Shown here piece after piece: positions 37,397 through 45,881 of a stretch of DNA of 64,000 nt. The notes beneath the pieces were generated by a model. The model was not told where the DNA came from. It searched no databases and saw only the letters and a program-made list of their open reading frames with translations. The stretch covers positions 682,001 through 746,000 of the forward strand of contig NZ_JADBEF010000001.1 in the NCBI RefSeq assembly GCF_014873535.1, given 5' to 3'. The position numbers and the translations under genes were made by a program. The DNA is from Nonomuraea africana. GTDB taxonomy: Bacteria; Actinomycetota; Actinomycetes; Streptosporangiales; Streptosporangiaceae. Position 1 is the first letter of the stretch. Each line of letters starts with the position of its first letter.

Positions 37397-38656
37397 ATGA
37401 GCGTGCTCACCCAAGAGACCAGAGGCGGCAGAACCGGCTCGTTGGCCTGGCTCCTCGTGCTGGGAATCGTCCTCGCGGCGCTCAATCTGCGGACCGCGGT
37501 CACCAGCGTCGGCCCACTGCTCGACCAGCTGTCGGCCGGCCTCGGAATGTCGAGCGTGGGCACGGGGATCCTCACCACCCTACCCGTGCTCGCGTTCGCG
37601 ACGGTCGGCGCGATCACCCCCAGCCTGGCCCGCCGTCTGGGTGAGCACCGCCTGCTGCTGCTGGCGCTGGTCACGCTCGGCGCGGGCCTGTTGATCAGGG
37701 CGTCGGTCGACTCGGCCCCGGTGTTCCTGCTGAGCAGCGCGGTCGCGCTGTCCGGCGGCGCCGTCGGCAACGTGCTCATCCCGAGCCTGATCAAGCGGCA
37801 CTTCCCCGCCAGGGCCGGGGTCATGACCACCGTCTACACCACGGCGCTCGCCGTGGGCACCATGCTCGCCGCCTCCGCCACCGTCCCCATCGAGCGCGCC
37901 GCCGACGGCAACTGGCACGTCGCGCTCGGGGTGTGGGCGGCGCTGGCGGTCGTCGCCGCCATTCCGTGGCTTGCGCTCCTGCGCAGTGAGCCGGAGCGGG
38001 ACGACAGCAGGGTGGAGGCCACGCCGCGGACCCTGGTGCGCAGCAAGCTGGCCTGGGCGGTGGCCGTCTACTTCGGCACCCAGTCGATGATCGCCTACAT
38101 CATGTTCGGCTGGCTTGCCAAGATCCTCACCGACGGCGGCTACTCCACGAGCCAGGCGGGCGTGATCCTCGGCGTCTTCACCGCGCTGAGCATCCCCGTC
38201 TCTCTGGTGCTGCCCTCGCTGGCCACGCGCTTCCGTGACCAGCGCCCCGTCGTGGCAGGGCTCGTGGCGTTCTACGTGATCGGCTTCCTCGGCCTGTGGT
38301 TCGCGCCCTCCTCCACCGCGTGGGTCTGGGTGCTGTTCGTGGGCATCGGCATGGGCTCCTTCCCGCTCGCGCTCACCATGCTGGCGCTGCGCACCCGCAC
38401 CGCCGCGACCACCGCCGCGCTCTCGGCCTTCGGCCAGAGCGTCGGCTACCTGATCGCGGGCGCCGGGCCGCTGCTGGTCGGCGTGCTGTACGAGGCCACG
38501 GGCGGATGGCACGTGCCGTACGTGATGATGCTCGTCGTCGTCGGGATCCAGCTGTTCACCGGCTGGTACGCCGGGGGCGACCGCTACCTCGAGGACGAGG
38601 ACGGCGGCCTCCCCTCGCAGGGGGACGAGGAGAGGGCTGAGAAGATGGCAGTGTGA
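37397..38656 (+). CDS. MFS transporter, CynX/NimT type
   Basis: A 419-residue, 12-span major facilitator protein. NLRTAVTSVGPLLDQL in the first span region and the general pattern fit the CynX/NimT subgroup (cyanate, nitroimidazole and related small molecules). GGAGG precedes ATG 37397 by 11 bases. It heads an operon with an AlaX-like gene (GTGA overlap) and a cytosine-deaminase-like amidohydrolase 16 bases further on, so its cargo may be the amidohydrolase substrate or product. Confidence 0.88.
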   Translation: MSVLTQETRGGRTGSLAWLLVLGIVLAALNLRTAVTSVGPLLDQLSAGLGMSSVGTGILTTLPVLAFATVGAITPSLARRLGEHRLLLLALVTLGAGLLIRASVDSAPVFLLSSAVALSGGAVGNVLIPSLIKRHFPARAGVMTTVYTTALAVGTMLAASATVPIERAADGNWHVALGVWAALAVVAAIPWLALLRSEPERDDSRVEATPRTLVRSKLAWAVAVYFGTQSMIAYIMFGWLAKILTDGGYSTSQAGVILGVFTALSIPVSLVLPSLATRFRDQRPVVAGLVAFYVIGFLGLWFAPSSTAWVWVLFVGIGMGSFPLALTMLALRTRTAATTAALSAFGQSVGYLIAGAGPLLVGVLYEATGGWHVPYVMMLVVVGIQLFTGWYAGGDRYLEDEDGGLPSQGDEERAEKMAV

Positions 38657-39483
38657 GATCCACTGTTGTCACCTTCCCAGAGGGCCAGGTCAGCGGCCGT
38701 TCGGAGATCGTCGGGTCCGTGCCGCTGGGGGTACGGCACGGCCTCGTCACGGCCGAGACGCCGTTCCATCCGCTCGACCACACCTGGCCCGACCAGCCCG
38801 CCGATCGTGGCACGATCGGCGGGCTTCCCGTCGTCGACTGCGTGACGGGCGCGCGGTCGGCGGAGGGCGAGATCCTTCTCGGCCAGGACATCTCCGCCAG
38901 GCGCGGCGACGACGGCTGTGACTGGCTCGTCGTCCATGTGACCGACGCGCCACTGGAGACCGGCACCACGGTCGAGCTGGAGGTCGACGCCGCCTTCAGG
39001 GAGTCGCTCTCGGCCGGGCACACCGGCTGCCACCTGGCGGCGCTGGCGCTCAACGCCGCGCTGGCCGGCCGCTGGCGCAAGGAGGTCAGGACCGACGCGC
39101 TCGGTCATCCCGACTTCGACCAGAGCGCGATCACGAGTTCACGCATCACCCCGCACGCGAGCGTCGACGAGTACCGGCTCGGCAAGTCGCTGCGCAAGAA
39201 GGGCTTCTCGGCCGAGGACCTCGACCTCGACGATGTCGCCCATCGGGCCAACGACCTGCTGAAGACCTGGGTGGCGGCCGACGCGCGGGTGTGGATCGAC
39301 GTGCCGGGGCCCGAGCTCACCGCCCGCCGCACCTGGCACTGCGCGCTTCCCGAGGGCGAGGTGTCGATCCCGTGCGGCGGCACGCACGTGGCCCGCACGT
39401 CACAGCTCGGCTCGGTGAGCGTGGCGCTCACGCTGTCGGAGGACGGCTCCCAGCTCACGATGCACACCACCGTCGCGCATTAG
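38653..39483 (+). CDS. AlaX-like alanyl-tRNA editing domain protein
   Basis: A 276-residue metal-dependent hydrolase related to the editing domain of alanyl-tRNA synthetase. The zinc motifs are HTGCH (HxxxH) and CGGTH (CxxxH in IPCGGTHVARTSQLG). Free-standing AlaX proteins deacylate Ser- or Gly-tRNA(Ala); here the central part is diverged and the operon context (transporter, amidohydrolase) may mean a different substrate. Start GTG 38653 overlaps the MFS stop. Confidence 0.82.
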   Translation: MRSTVVTFPEGQVSGRSEIVGSVPLGVRHGLVTAETPFHPLDHTWPDQPADRGTIGGLPVVDCVTGARSAEGEILLGQDISARRGDDGCDWLVVHVTDAPLETGTTVELEVDAAFRESLSAGHTGCHLAALALNAALAGRWRKEVRTDALGHPDFDQSAITSSRITPHASVDEYRLGKSLRKKGFSAEDLDLDDVAHRANDLLKTWVAADARVWIDVPGPELTARRTWHCALPEGEVSIPCGGTHVARTSQLGSVSVALTLSEDGSQLTMHTTVAH

Positions 39484-39493
39484 TGGTATACCA
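39484..39493. promoter_or_regulatory. Perfect palindrome TGGTATACCA before the amidohydrolase
   Basis: Ten-base perfect palindrome directly between the AlaX-like stop and the amidohydrolase ATG. This sequence resembles half-site pairs of GntR-family (FCD) operators. No GntR gene is in the neighbourhood. Confidence 0.4.
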
Positions 39494-39499
39494 TTACGC

Positions 39500-40672
39500 A
39501 TGACGACTGAGCTGCTGCTGCGCGACGCCAACCTCTGGGGCTCGGGTCCCGCCGACGTGCTGATCAGGTCGGGCCGCATCGCGGAGATCGGGCAAGGTCT
39601 CAGCGCCGCCGAGGTCGAGGACCTGGGCGGCAAGCTGGTCATCCCCGGCCTCATCGACGGTCACGCGCACATCGACAAGACCATGTGGGGCGGGCCGTGG
39701 GCGGCGCACGCCTCCGCGCCCGGCCTCATGGGCAAGATCCGCGGAGGTCAGGAGCGCCGCCCCGAGCTCGGCATCCCCAGCGCCGACTACATCTCGGCAC
39801 TGCTGGAGAACATGATCACGCTCGGCACCACGCACGTGCGCACCCACGTGGACGTCGACACGGTCATGGGCCTCGACGCGGTGGACGCCGTCCGTGAGGC
39901 GTTCGCCCGCCACGAGGGCCGCGTCACCGGCCAGCTGGTCGCCTTCCCTCAGGCGGGCCTGCTCATCGCGCCCGGCACCGACAAACTGCTGGAGGAGGCG
40001 CTCCGGCAGGGCGTCGACCTCATCGGCGGGCTCGACCCGGCGGGCCTCGAGGGCGACGCGGTCAGGCACCTCGACATCGTGTTCGGGCTGGCCGAGAAGT
40101 ACGGCGTGGGCGTCGACATCCACCTGCACGACCGCGGGTCGCTCGGCGAGTGGCAGTACCGCCTCATCATCGAGCGCGCCAAGGCGCTGGGTCTCCAGGG
40201 CAAGGTGACCGTCAGCCACGGGTTCGCGCTCAGCGACGCGGCGCCCGCCGTACGGGCCGAGCTGCTGGAAGGGCTGGCGGAGGCGGGCATCACCATCGCC
40301 TCGATCGCCCCTCCTGGCCGCGCGATGCCGCTGAAGGAGCTCGCCGCCGCGGGGGTGGCGATGACGCTGGGCAACGACGGCGTGCGCGACCTCTGGAGCC
40401 CGTTCGGCACGGGATGCATGCTCGACCGCGCGCTGCTGCAGGCGCAGCAGACCGGACCCCTCGACGAGGACATCGAGCTCGCGCTGGACGCGGCGACCTA
40501 CGGCGGCGCCCGCGTCACGGGCCTGGCCGACTACGGGCTGGCGGTGGGGAACGTGGCCGACCTGGTGGTCGTCGACGCCCGCAACGCCGCCGAGGCGGTC
40601 TGCGTGCGCCCGGTCCGCTCGCTGGTGCTCAAGGCGGGACGGGTCGTCGCCCGCGAAGGCTCCCTCGTCTGA
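39500..40672 (+). CDS. Cytosine-deaminase-like amidohydrolase
   Basis: A 390-residue amidohydrolase. Metal ligands are seen as HAHIDKT (first beta strand), DIHLHD, SHGF and the catalytic Asp in GNDGVRDLWSPFG, which parallels the CodA motif GHDDVxDPW. The group includes cytosine deaminase and N-alkylammelide hydrolases, so the substrate is probably a cyclic amidine or imide, but CodA's catalytic glutamate position reads as histidine/aspartate (DIHLHD). Last gene of the MFS-AlaX operon. Confidence 0.88.
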   Translation: MTTELLLRDANLWGSGPADVLIRSGRIAEIGQGLSAAEVEDLGGKLVIPGLIDGHAHIDKTMWGGPWAAHASAPGLMGKIRGGQERRPELGIPSADYISALLENMITLGTTHVRTHVDVDTVMGLDAVDAVREAFARHEGRVTGQLVAFPQAGLLIAPGTDKLLEEALRQGVDLIGGLDPAGLEGDAVRHLDIVFGLAEKYGVGVDIHLHDRGSLGEWQYRLIIERAKALGLQGKVTVSHGFALSDAAPAVRAELLEGLAEAGITIASIAPPGRAMPLKELAAAGVAMTLGNDGVRDLWSPFGTGCMLDRALLQAQQTGPLDEDIELALDAATYGGARVTGLADYGLAVGNVADLVVVDARNAAEAVCVRPVRSLVLKAGRVVAREGSLV

Positions 40673-40679
40673 CCCCGGC

Positions 40680-40915
40680 CGGCGTCCAGAGTCGAAAGGC
40701 GGCCCCGCCGCTCAGAGACCTCAGCGCGCGCCCTCGCTCGAAAGAGACGTCAGCCCGCGCTCCCTCAGCGCAGGCACTCCCTCCCACGAGACCTCAGCAC
40801 GCGCTCTCCCTCGCGGAGGGACCTCGGCCCGCGGCTCTCCCTCCCGGAGGGACCACGGACCGCGGACTTCGTCCTAAAGAGACCTCAGCCCGCGCAGGCT
40901 TTTGGTTGTCGTCAG
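40680..40915. repeat. Degenerate repeat block with GAGACCTCAGCCCGCG phrase
   Basis: Imperfect copies of AGAGACCTCAGCCCGCGC and CTCTCCCTCGCGGAGGGAC occur about every 35-45 bases. The reverse complement carries GGGCTGAGG, the same phrase as in the ndk-mreB block and the 62.6 kb block. No gene is seen in the 286-base gap. Confidence 0.6.
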
Positions 40916-40957
40916 CATGTGTTGACAAGCGCCCGCTTGTCAGCGCATGCTGACAGG
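40913..40957. promoter_or_regulatory. Stacked inverted repeats before the HTH/Clp-N gene pair
   Basis: TGACAAGCG and CGCTTGTCA (40923-40942) form a 9-bp inverted repeat with a 2-base spacer, and TGTCAGC/GCTGACA (40939-40956) form a second one that overlaps it. TTGACA (40922-40927) is a -35-like hexamer inside the first. This looks like an autoregulated promoter. Confidence 0.6.
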
Positions 40958-40958
40958 C

Positions 40959-41174
40959 ATGAGAGTCACCGAGCTGGCCGAGGCGGCGGGCGACCAGGAT
41001 CCGGGCGTGGGGCTGGCCGCGGTGGCGGCGCTTCGCGGCCTGCTGGAGGAGCTCGAGGCCGTTCACGTCACCAACGCGCGGGCGCAGGGCTGGTCGTGGG
41101 AGCAGATCGCCGACGCCCTGGGCGTCAGGCGGCAGTCCGCGCACCGCAAGCACGCCCGCAGGATCGGGAGATAG
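40959..41174 (+). CDS. Small helix-turn-helix protein
   Basis: A 71-residue protein: a helical N-terminal part (LAAVAALRGLLEELEAVHV) and a C-terminal helix-turn-helix (GWSWEQIADALGVRRQSAHRKHARR). This architecture often occurs next to a Clp N-domain protein, which is the case here with three bases between the genes. Start is ATG 40959 or 40947. The stacked inverted repeats in front suggest autoregulation. Confidence 0.8.
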   Translation: MRVTELAEAAGDQDPGVGLAAVAALRGLLEELEAVHVTNARAQGWSWEQIADALGVRRQSAHRKHARRIGR

Positions 41175-41176
41175 CG

Positions 41177-41707
41177 ATGTTCGACAGGTTCACCGACCCC
41201 GCTCGCCGTGCCGTGGTGCGCGCGGGCATCCTGACGATGAACGCGGGGCGCAGCGCGCTCGACACCGACCTGCTGCTACTCGGGCTGGCCGAGGAGCACC
41301 CGATGCCGCACCTGCCGGAGCCCGCCGCGCTGCGCCCGCACATCGACACCGGCCGCACCCGCGAGCTGCTCGCCGCGATCGGCATCGACGTCGAGGAGGT
41401 ACGGCGGCGCACCCGCCACGGCCTCGACGACCCGAGCCGGTGGCGACTGGGGCGCTCGCGGGTCAACTGGCTGCGTGTCACGCTGTCGGGTCCGATGGGC
41501 GTGCTCCCGCTGCGGATGCACGCCAGGAAGGCGATCGAGGTCGCCCTGTGGAAGCCCGGCCCCGTGACGGGCGAGCGGCTGCTGTGGGGCCTGCTCGCCG
41601 ACGCCGCCAACGGTAGCGCGCGCATCCTGCGCGACGGCGGGGCCGATGTGCGCGCGCTCGTGCGGGTGGCCGGCATCCCCGTCCACCGCGCCCGCCGTAC
41701 GGCCTAG
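41177..41707 (+). CDS. Stand-alone Clp N-terminal domain protein
   Basis: A 176-residue protein beginning MFDRFTDPARRAVVRAG, the start of the ClpC/ClpA N domain, with a second repeat-like part (VLPLRMHARKAIEVAL, then GERLLWGLL). There is no AAA+ ATPase, so it may bind protein clients or act as an adaptor/sensor for the HTH protein encoded immediately upstream. Clp N domains bind phospho-arginine in other bacteria; whether that holds here is unknown. Confidence 0.82.
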   Translation: MFDRFTDPARRAVVRAGILTMNAGRSALDTDLLLLGLAEEHPMPHLPEPAALRPHIDTGRTRELLAAIGIDVEEVRRRTRHGLDDPSRWRLGRSRVNWLRVTLSGPMGVLPLRMHARKAIEVALWKPGPVTGERLLWGLLADAANGSARILRDGGADVRALVRVAGIPVHRARRTA

Positions 41708-41721
41708 GGCCACGGCCACCG

Positions 41722-42330
41722 TCAGCGCGCGGAGGCCAGCCAGGGGTCGCGCAGGTCGTAGTAGACCAGGTCGCCCTCGTAGAGCGACATCTCCTCGTCG
41801 AAGAGCGCCTTGAGCTCGGAAGGCGGCTGCTTGCGCTCGCCCTCCCTGGCCTCCTCCTCGGAGGTGAAATAGATCGCCTGCGTGAAGGAGCCCTCACCCC
41901 ACAGGGCCGCGATGCCGCCGATGACGTCGGGGCGGAAGTCGGTGAACTCCGATTCGTACAGGTCGTTGAGCTCGCGCATCCGCGAGACGTTCCGCACCTT
42001 GCCCTCGATCACCTGGACGAACCCGGCGTCGTCCGAGCCGCCGCCCAGGAACGGAATGACCTCGTGGCAGTCATGGAAGATCACGTCGCCGGTGAGGAGC
42101 TTCGAGGTCTCCTGCCACCACGCGCCCTGCTCGGGCCGTTCGCTGTTGGCTCGCGCCGCCTCCTCGGACTCGAAGCGGGCCAGGTTGACGAACGTCCCGT
42201 CGTCGGTGACGCCCGCGGTGGTGCCGAGCCAGCCTGGAGCGCTGCCCGACAGCTCGGCTACCCACCGGTCCAGCGCGGCGCGCAGCCCGGCCGTGTCACC
42301 GGTACGTCCTCGAATGACCTGGATGAACAT
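41722..42330 (-). CDS. Tandem ABM-type dimeric alpha/beta-barrel protein
   Basis: A 202-residue protein made of two antibiotic-biosynthesis-monooxygenase-like ferredoxin folds: MFIQVIRGRTGDTAGLRA at the start and GFVQVIEGKVRNVSRM near residue 110 are parallel. Catalytic role unknown; related single-domain proteins act as heme- or quinone-handling monooxygenases. ATG 42330 has GGAGGAGG eight bases upstream. Convergent with the Clp-N gene. Confidence 0.78.
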   Translation of the reverse strand: MFIQVIRGRTGDTAGLRAALDRWVAELSGSAPGWLGTTAGVTDDGTFVNLARFESEEAARANSERPEQGAWWQETSKLLTGDVIFHDCHEVIPFLGGGSDDAGFVQVIEGKVRNVSRMRELNDLYESEFTDFRPDVIGGIAALWGEGSFTQAIYFTSEEEAREGERKQPPSELKALFDEEMSLYEGDLVYYDLRDPWLASAR

Positions 42331-42483
42331 GATGACGTCCTCCTCCCGTGTCACTCCCGGTCATCCGAGGCTACGGCGGACGTTCCCATACGGTCGAGCT
42401 GCGGAGATACACAGGTAGGACAAACAATGGCAAACGCGGGTGGAGCTCCAGGAGGCCCGGCGCAGGGTGCGCCTACCGCGCCG

Positions 42484-42846
42484 CTACCCGCTCTGCGACT
42501 TGGCGTACTCGGCGGCGCCGCCCGCGAAGTCGTAGAGGACGACCTGCTCGTCGCCGACGACCCAGGCGTCGTGGCCCGGCGTGCAGACGAAGACGTCACC
42601 GGGGCCCACCTCGGCCTCGGCGCCGTCGTTCATCCTGATGCGCATCCTGCCGGAGACCACGAACCCGTTGTGGTGGACCTCGCACGACTCGGTGCCCGCG
42701 ATGGGCTTCACCGACTCCGACCAGCGCCATCCTGGCTCGAACGTGGCCACTCCGAAGCTCAGGCCGCTGAGGCTGCACACATCCAGGTGGCCGTTCGGGA
42801 AGTCGCGACGTTCGTCCGGCTTGTCGATGCTCTTGACTTCGATCAT
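42484..42846 (-). CDS. Cupin-domain protein
   Basis: A 120-residue small cupin. CEVHHNGFVVSGRMRI holds part of motif 1 with two histidines, and VGPGDVFVCTPGHDAWVV motif 2. Function unknown. Same strand as the ABM protein but ~150 bases upstream of it with no shared operator seen. The bases 42331-42483 hold no gene I recognise. Confidence 0.85.
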   Translation of the reverse strand: MIEVKSIDKPDERRDFPNGHLDVCSLSGLSFGVATFEPGWRWSESVKPIAGTESCEVHHNGFVVSGRMRIRMNDGAEAEVGPGDVFVCTPGHDAWVVGDEQVVLYDFAGGAAEYAKSQSG

Positions 42847-42933
42847 GACGTTCCCCCTTCCGTCGCCTCCAGTCTCGCACCGGCGTTTGACCTGCTCAAG
42901 GGGCTGAGCTGGGCGAACGCCGAGGCTCCGGGG

Positions 42934-43698
42934 CTACTTCTTGAGGAAGGTCCCGACCCCTTTGGCCAGCGAGGTGGCGATGCGTTCGCGGAAGTCGGGG
43001 TCCGACATCTTGGCGGCGTCGCCGCGGTTGTTCATGTTGCCGCACTCGATGAACACCGCAGGGCGGGTCGACAGGTTCAGCCCGCCGAGGTCGGTGCGGG
43101 TCTCCAGTCCGTTCCTGCCTCTGTAGGTGGAGTAGGGCAGGCCGGTGCCGTCCCGGTAGGCGTCCCTGATCGCGATGCCCAGCCGCCGGGAGGGCTCGAC
43201 GATCTCGTCGTTGTGCCCAGGGACGAGGCCGGGAAGGATCACGTGGAAGCCATGCCCGCTCGGGGCGGCGCCGTCGGCGTGGATGGACACGACCGCATCC
43301 GCCACCGACTGGTTCGCGATGGCGGCCCGCTCCGTGATGCAGGGCCCGACGCCGGTGTCGTCCGGCCTGGTCAGCACCACCTTGGCGCCCATCTCCTCCA
43401 GGATCGGGGCGAGCCTGCGGGCCACGTCCCAGGTGAACGCGTGCTCGGTGTACCCGGCGGCGGTCTGGGTACCTGTGGTGTTGCACGGCTTTCGCTGGGT
43501 GATGATGTCGACCTGGCGGTTGATCACCTCGGGGTGCGCGGCGTTGCCGCCGTTGTGGCCGGGATCGAGCGCGACGACCTTCCCCGCCAGCGGCGGGATC
43601 GTCGTGGCCGCCTGATGCTGTATGGAAGGGGGCGCGCCGCCGCACGCGGTGGACAGCACCACCAGTGCGGCGAGCGTCACCGCTTTGTCGGCGCGCAT
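42934..43698 (-). CDS. N-acetylmuramoyl-L-alanine amidase, lipoprotein
   Basis: A 254-residue Amidase_3 enzyme that cleaves the amide between muramic acid and the peptide stem. The signal peptide ends in the lipobox LSTAC (Cys19). Zinc ligands lie in LDPGHNGG (His48), YTEHAFTW (Glu) and VSIHADG (His); the catalytic Glu is in VFIECGNMNN. Length and motif order are standard for actinobacterial secreted amidases. Single gene, minus strand. Confidence 0.93.
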   Translation of the reverse strand: MRADKAVTLAALVVLSTACGGAPPSIQHQAATTIPPLAGKVVALDPGHNGGNAAHPEVINRQVDIITQRKPCNTTGTQTAAGYTEHAFTWDVARRLAPILEEMGAKVVLTRPDDTGVGPCITERAAIANQSVADAVVSIHADGAAPSGHGFHVILPGLVPGHNDEIVEPSRRLGIAIRDAYRDGTGLPYSTYRGRNGLETRTDLGGLNLSTRPAVFIECGNMNNRGDAAKMSDPDFRERIATSLAKGVGTFLKK

Positions 43699-43771
43699 GT
43701 TTCGTACCGTATCGGCTTGACCTGCGCGTTCTGGTCTGACGGGCGTCCCGATTGCGTAGATCCCGCCCCTC

Positions 43772-44635
43772 TCAGCCCGGGAGCGTCTCGCCGCCGATGG
43801 GGGCGAGGATCTCGCCCGTGTAGTAGGACGACAGCCGCTCGGAGGCGAAGAACACGTACGACGGCGCGATCTCGTCGGGATCGGCCGCCCGCTTCATCGG
43901 CGCCTGCGTGCCGAACGCGTCGACCTTCTCCTCGGGCATGGTCGCGGGGATCAGCGGCGTCCAGACCGGGCCGGGAGCGACCGCGTTGACCCTGATGCGC
44001 TTCTCGACCAGGTTCTGCGCCATGGAGTAGGTGAAGGCGTTGATCGCGCCCTTGGTCGCGGCGTAGTCGATCAGCGACTTGTTGCCGCGCAGGCCGTTGA
44101 TGGACGAGGTGTTGATGATCGCGCTGCCCTCCCGCAGGTGCGGCAGCGCCGCCTTGGTGACGCGGAAGTAGCTGTGGATGTTCACCGCGAACGTGCGCTC
44201 CCACTGCTCATTGGTCAGCTCCTCCAGCGAGTCGACCGGCGCCTGGTAGGCCACGTTGTTCACCACGACGTCCAGGCCGCCGAGCTCGGCCACCGCCTGC
44301 TCGACCACCGCGACGCAGTGGTCGGCGTCCTGCAGGTCGCCCGGCAGCAGCACGCACCGCCGTCCTTCGGCCTCGACCAGCTTCCTGGTGTGGTTGGCGT
44401 CCTCGTGCTCGCTCAGGTAGGCGATCGCGACGTCGGCGCCCTCCTTCGCGAACGCGACGGCGACCGCTCGCCCGATCCCCGAGTCGCCGCCGGTGATCAG
44501 GGTCCTCTTGCCACGCAGCAGGTCCCTTCCCTCGTAGCCGCGCATCTCGTCGTGCGGCTCGGGCGACATCTCGCCCGTCTTTCCGGGGTACGGCTGGCTC
44601 TGCGCGGGTGGTGTGGCATTCGCTTCTTCTGGCAT
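43772..44635 (-). CDS. Short-chain dehydrogenase, YghA-like
   Basis: A 287-residue SDR of the long N-terminal type (GS39/YghA group). The cofactor motif TGGDSGIG is at 48-55, NNVAY near 127, and the triad Ser177/Tyr191/Lys195 in NTSSINGLRG and DYAATKG. Relatives are NAD(P)-dependent reductases induced by stress. The start at ATG 44635 leaves a leader PEEANATPPAQSQPYPGKT characteristic of the group; the frame extends upstream but without support. Confidence 0.92.
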   Translation of the reverse strand: MPEEANATPPAQSQPYPGKTGEMSPEPHDEMRGYEGRDLLRGKRTLITGGDSGIGRAVAVAFAKEGADVAIAYLSEHEDANHTRKLVEAEGRRCVLLPGDLQDADHCVAVVEQAVAELGGLDVVVNNVAYQAPVDSLEELTNEQWERTFAVNIHSYFRVTKAALPHLREGSAIINTSSINGLRGNKSLIDYAATKGAINAFTYSMAQNLVEKRIRVNAVAPGPVWTPLIPATMPEEKVDAFGTQAPMKRAADPDEIAPSYVFFASERLSSYYTGEILAPIGGETLPG

Positions 44636-44695
44636 GACCTGCGCGTGCCCAGCTCCGTCCCCTGTTAACGGCATGGAAGCCCCATGGATTCGACA

Positions 44696-44869
44696 GCCGA
44701 ATCTGGTCGTGTTCGAGGCGCTGGCGACCACGAACATGACCGCCGGTGTCGGACCCAAACCGGGGCCGGGAGGCCGACCGCCAAGCAACAGCAGCCCAGG
44801 CCACCGCGCAGACGGAGCCTGAGCTGGCTGGAATCTCCCGACTTTAGTCGTGGGGTGCGCTTCAAGTAG
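44696..44869 (+). pseudogene. IS200/IS605-type TnpB tail and right-end relic (tentative)
   Basis: The plus frame ends with SWLESPDFSRGVRFK just before a stop, the kind of C terminus seen when a TnpB gene runs into the element's right end. The same bases form a hairpin (CCCGAC-TTTA-GTCGTGGG, 44837-44854), as right ends of IS200/IS605 elements do. No TnpB catalytic region is present. The rest of the 317-base gap between the SDR and lipoprotein genes has nothing recognisable. Confidence 0.4.
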
Positions 44870-44952
44870 TTGTTGTGGATCGGCGGCGCGAATGGTCCGG
44901 TACGGTGTCCTTCGCTGTGATTTGTCGTAGTTGTGTGAAGGAGACCGGGCAC

Positions 44953-45876
44953 ATGCGCAAGGCGTCGCTCGCCGCGGTCCTGACCATGAGCCTCGCCGGA
45001 TGCACCGTCGTCCCCGGGATCGTCGCCCAGCGGGCCGCCGCGCCCGACGCCACCTCTCCGGCGCCCTCGCCGTCCGCCTCACCCACGGCGTCCTCCGCTC
45101 CAGTGCCGAGCCCCACCCCGACGCCCACGCCGGCCCGGCTGACCGTCCAGGACGCGAAGAAGGCCGCGGCAACCTGGCTCGCCAAGCACAACGCCACCGT
45201 CAAGGACCGCGACTGGTGGGCCGACGACGACAAGAGGGACGAGCTGTTCGCCGACGGCATGCGGCACGAGATCGTCATCGACCAGGGCCACGTGGAGGAC
45301 GGCGACAAGACCAAGGCGCGCAAGCCGATCAGGCTGACCGGCAGGCAGACCTACTACGTGCCGAGCGAGCAGGCCGAGGACGCGCAGTGGTTCCTTCTCC
45401 AGGCCACCTACCGGGGCCAGGACCGCGCGCACCTGCTGGCCTTCTCGCGGCAGAAGGGCGAGCCCTTCAAGCTGGCGGCCAAGACCCCGCTGCACTACGG
45501 CGAGCGGGTGCCCGCGCCGAAGCTGGACGCCGACGGCTACGTCACCACCGCCCCGATCGGCACGGGCACGACCATCGCGCAGGAGTACAAGACCTTCTGG
45601 AACTACTCCACCAACAAGAAGGCGGGAAAGACCGGCTACCGGCTGGCCAAGGACAACTACAGCCGCCTCGCCTTCCCCCGCGTCTCCAAGGGCATGTACA
45701 TCGGCTACAAGTCCTTCACCCGCCCGTACGGCTTCCGCACCAGGGACGGCGGCTCCTTCTACCTCTTCAGCCTCCTCAACGACCCGCAGTCGATCGGGCA
45801 GGTCCTGACGGTGGGCGGGTACGTGCCGGGCGGCAGCAGGTTGATCCAGGAGATCGCCGGCGACTGGTACGCCTAG
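44953..45876 (+). CDS. Lipoprotein of unknown function
   Basis: A 307-residue lipoprotein: signal peptide with lipobox LAGC (MRKASLAAVLTMSLAGC), then a Pro/Ser/Thr-rich spacer (~25-65), then a globular domain of ~240 residues with many Tyr, Trp and Lys residues. No family recognised. ATG 44953 has AAGGAG ten bases upstream. Convergent with the sigma-factor gene, only five bases between stops. Confidence 0.85.
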   Translation: MRKASLAAVLTMSLAGCTVVPGIVAQRAAAPDATSPAPSPSASPTASSAPVPSPTPTPTPARLTVQDAKKAAATWLAKHNATVKDRDWWADDDKRDELFADGMRHEIVIDQGHVEDGDKTKARKPIRLTGRQTYYVPSEQAEDAQWFLLQATYRGQDRAHLLAFSRQKGEPFKLAAKTPLHYGERVPAPKLDADGYVTTAPIGTGTTIAQEYKTFWNYSTNKKAGKTGYRLAKDNYSRLAFPRVSKGMYIGYKSFTRPYGFRTRDGGSFYLFSLLNDPQSIGQVLTVGGYVPGGSRLIQEIAGDWYA

Positions 45877-45881
45877 GACAC

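Noticed and set aside
42064..43989. 641-codon plus-strand frame
   Set aside because: Antisense to the ABM protein, cupin and amidase genes, all of which have motifs and start sites.
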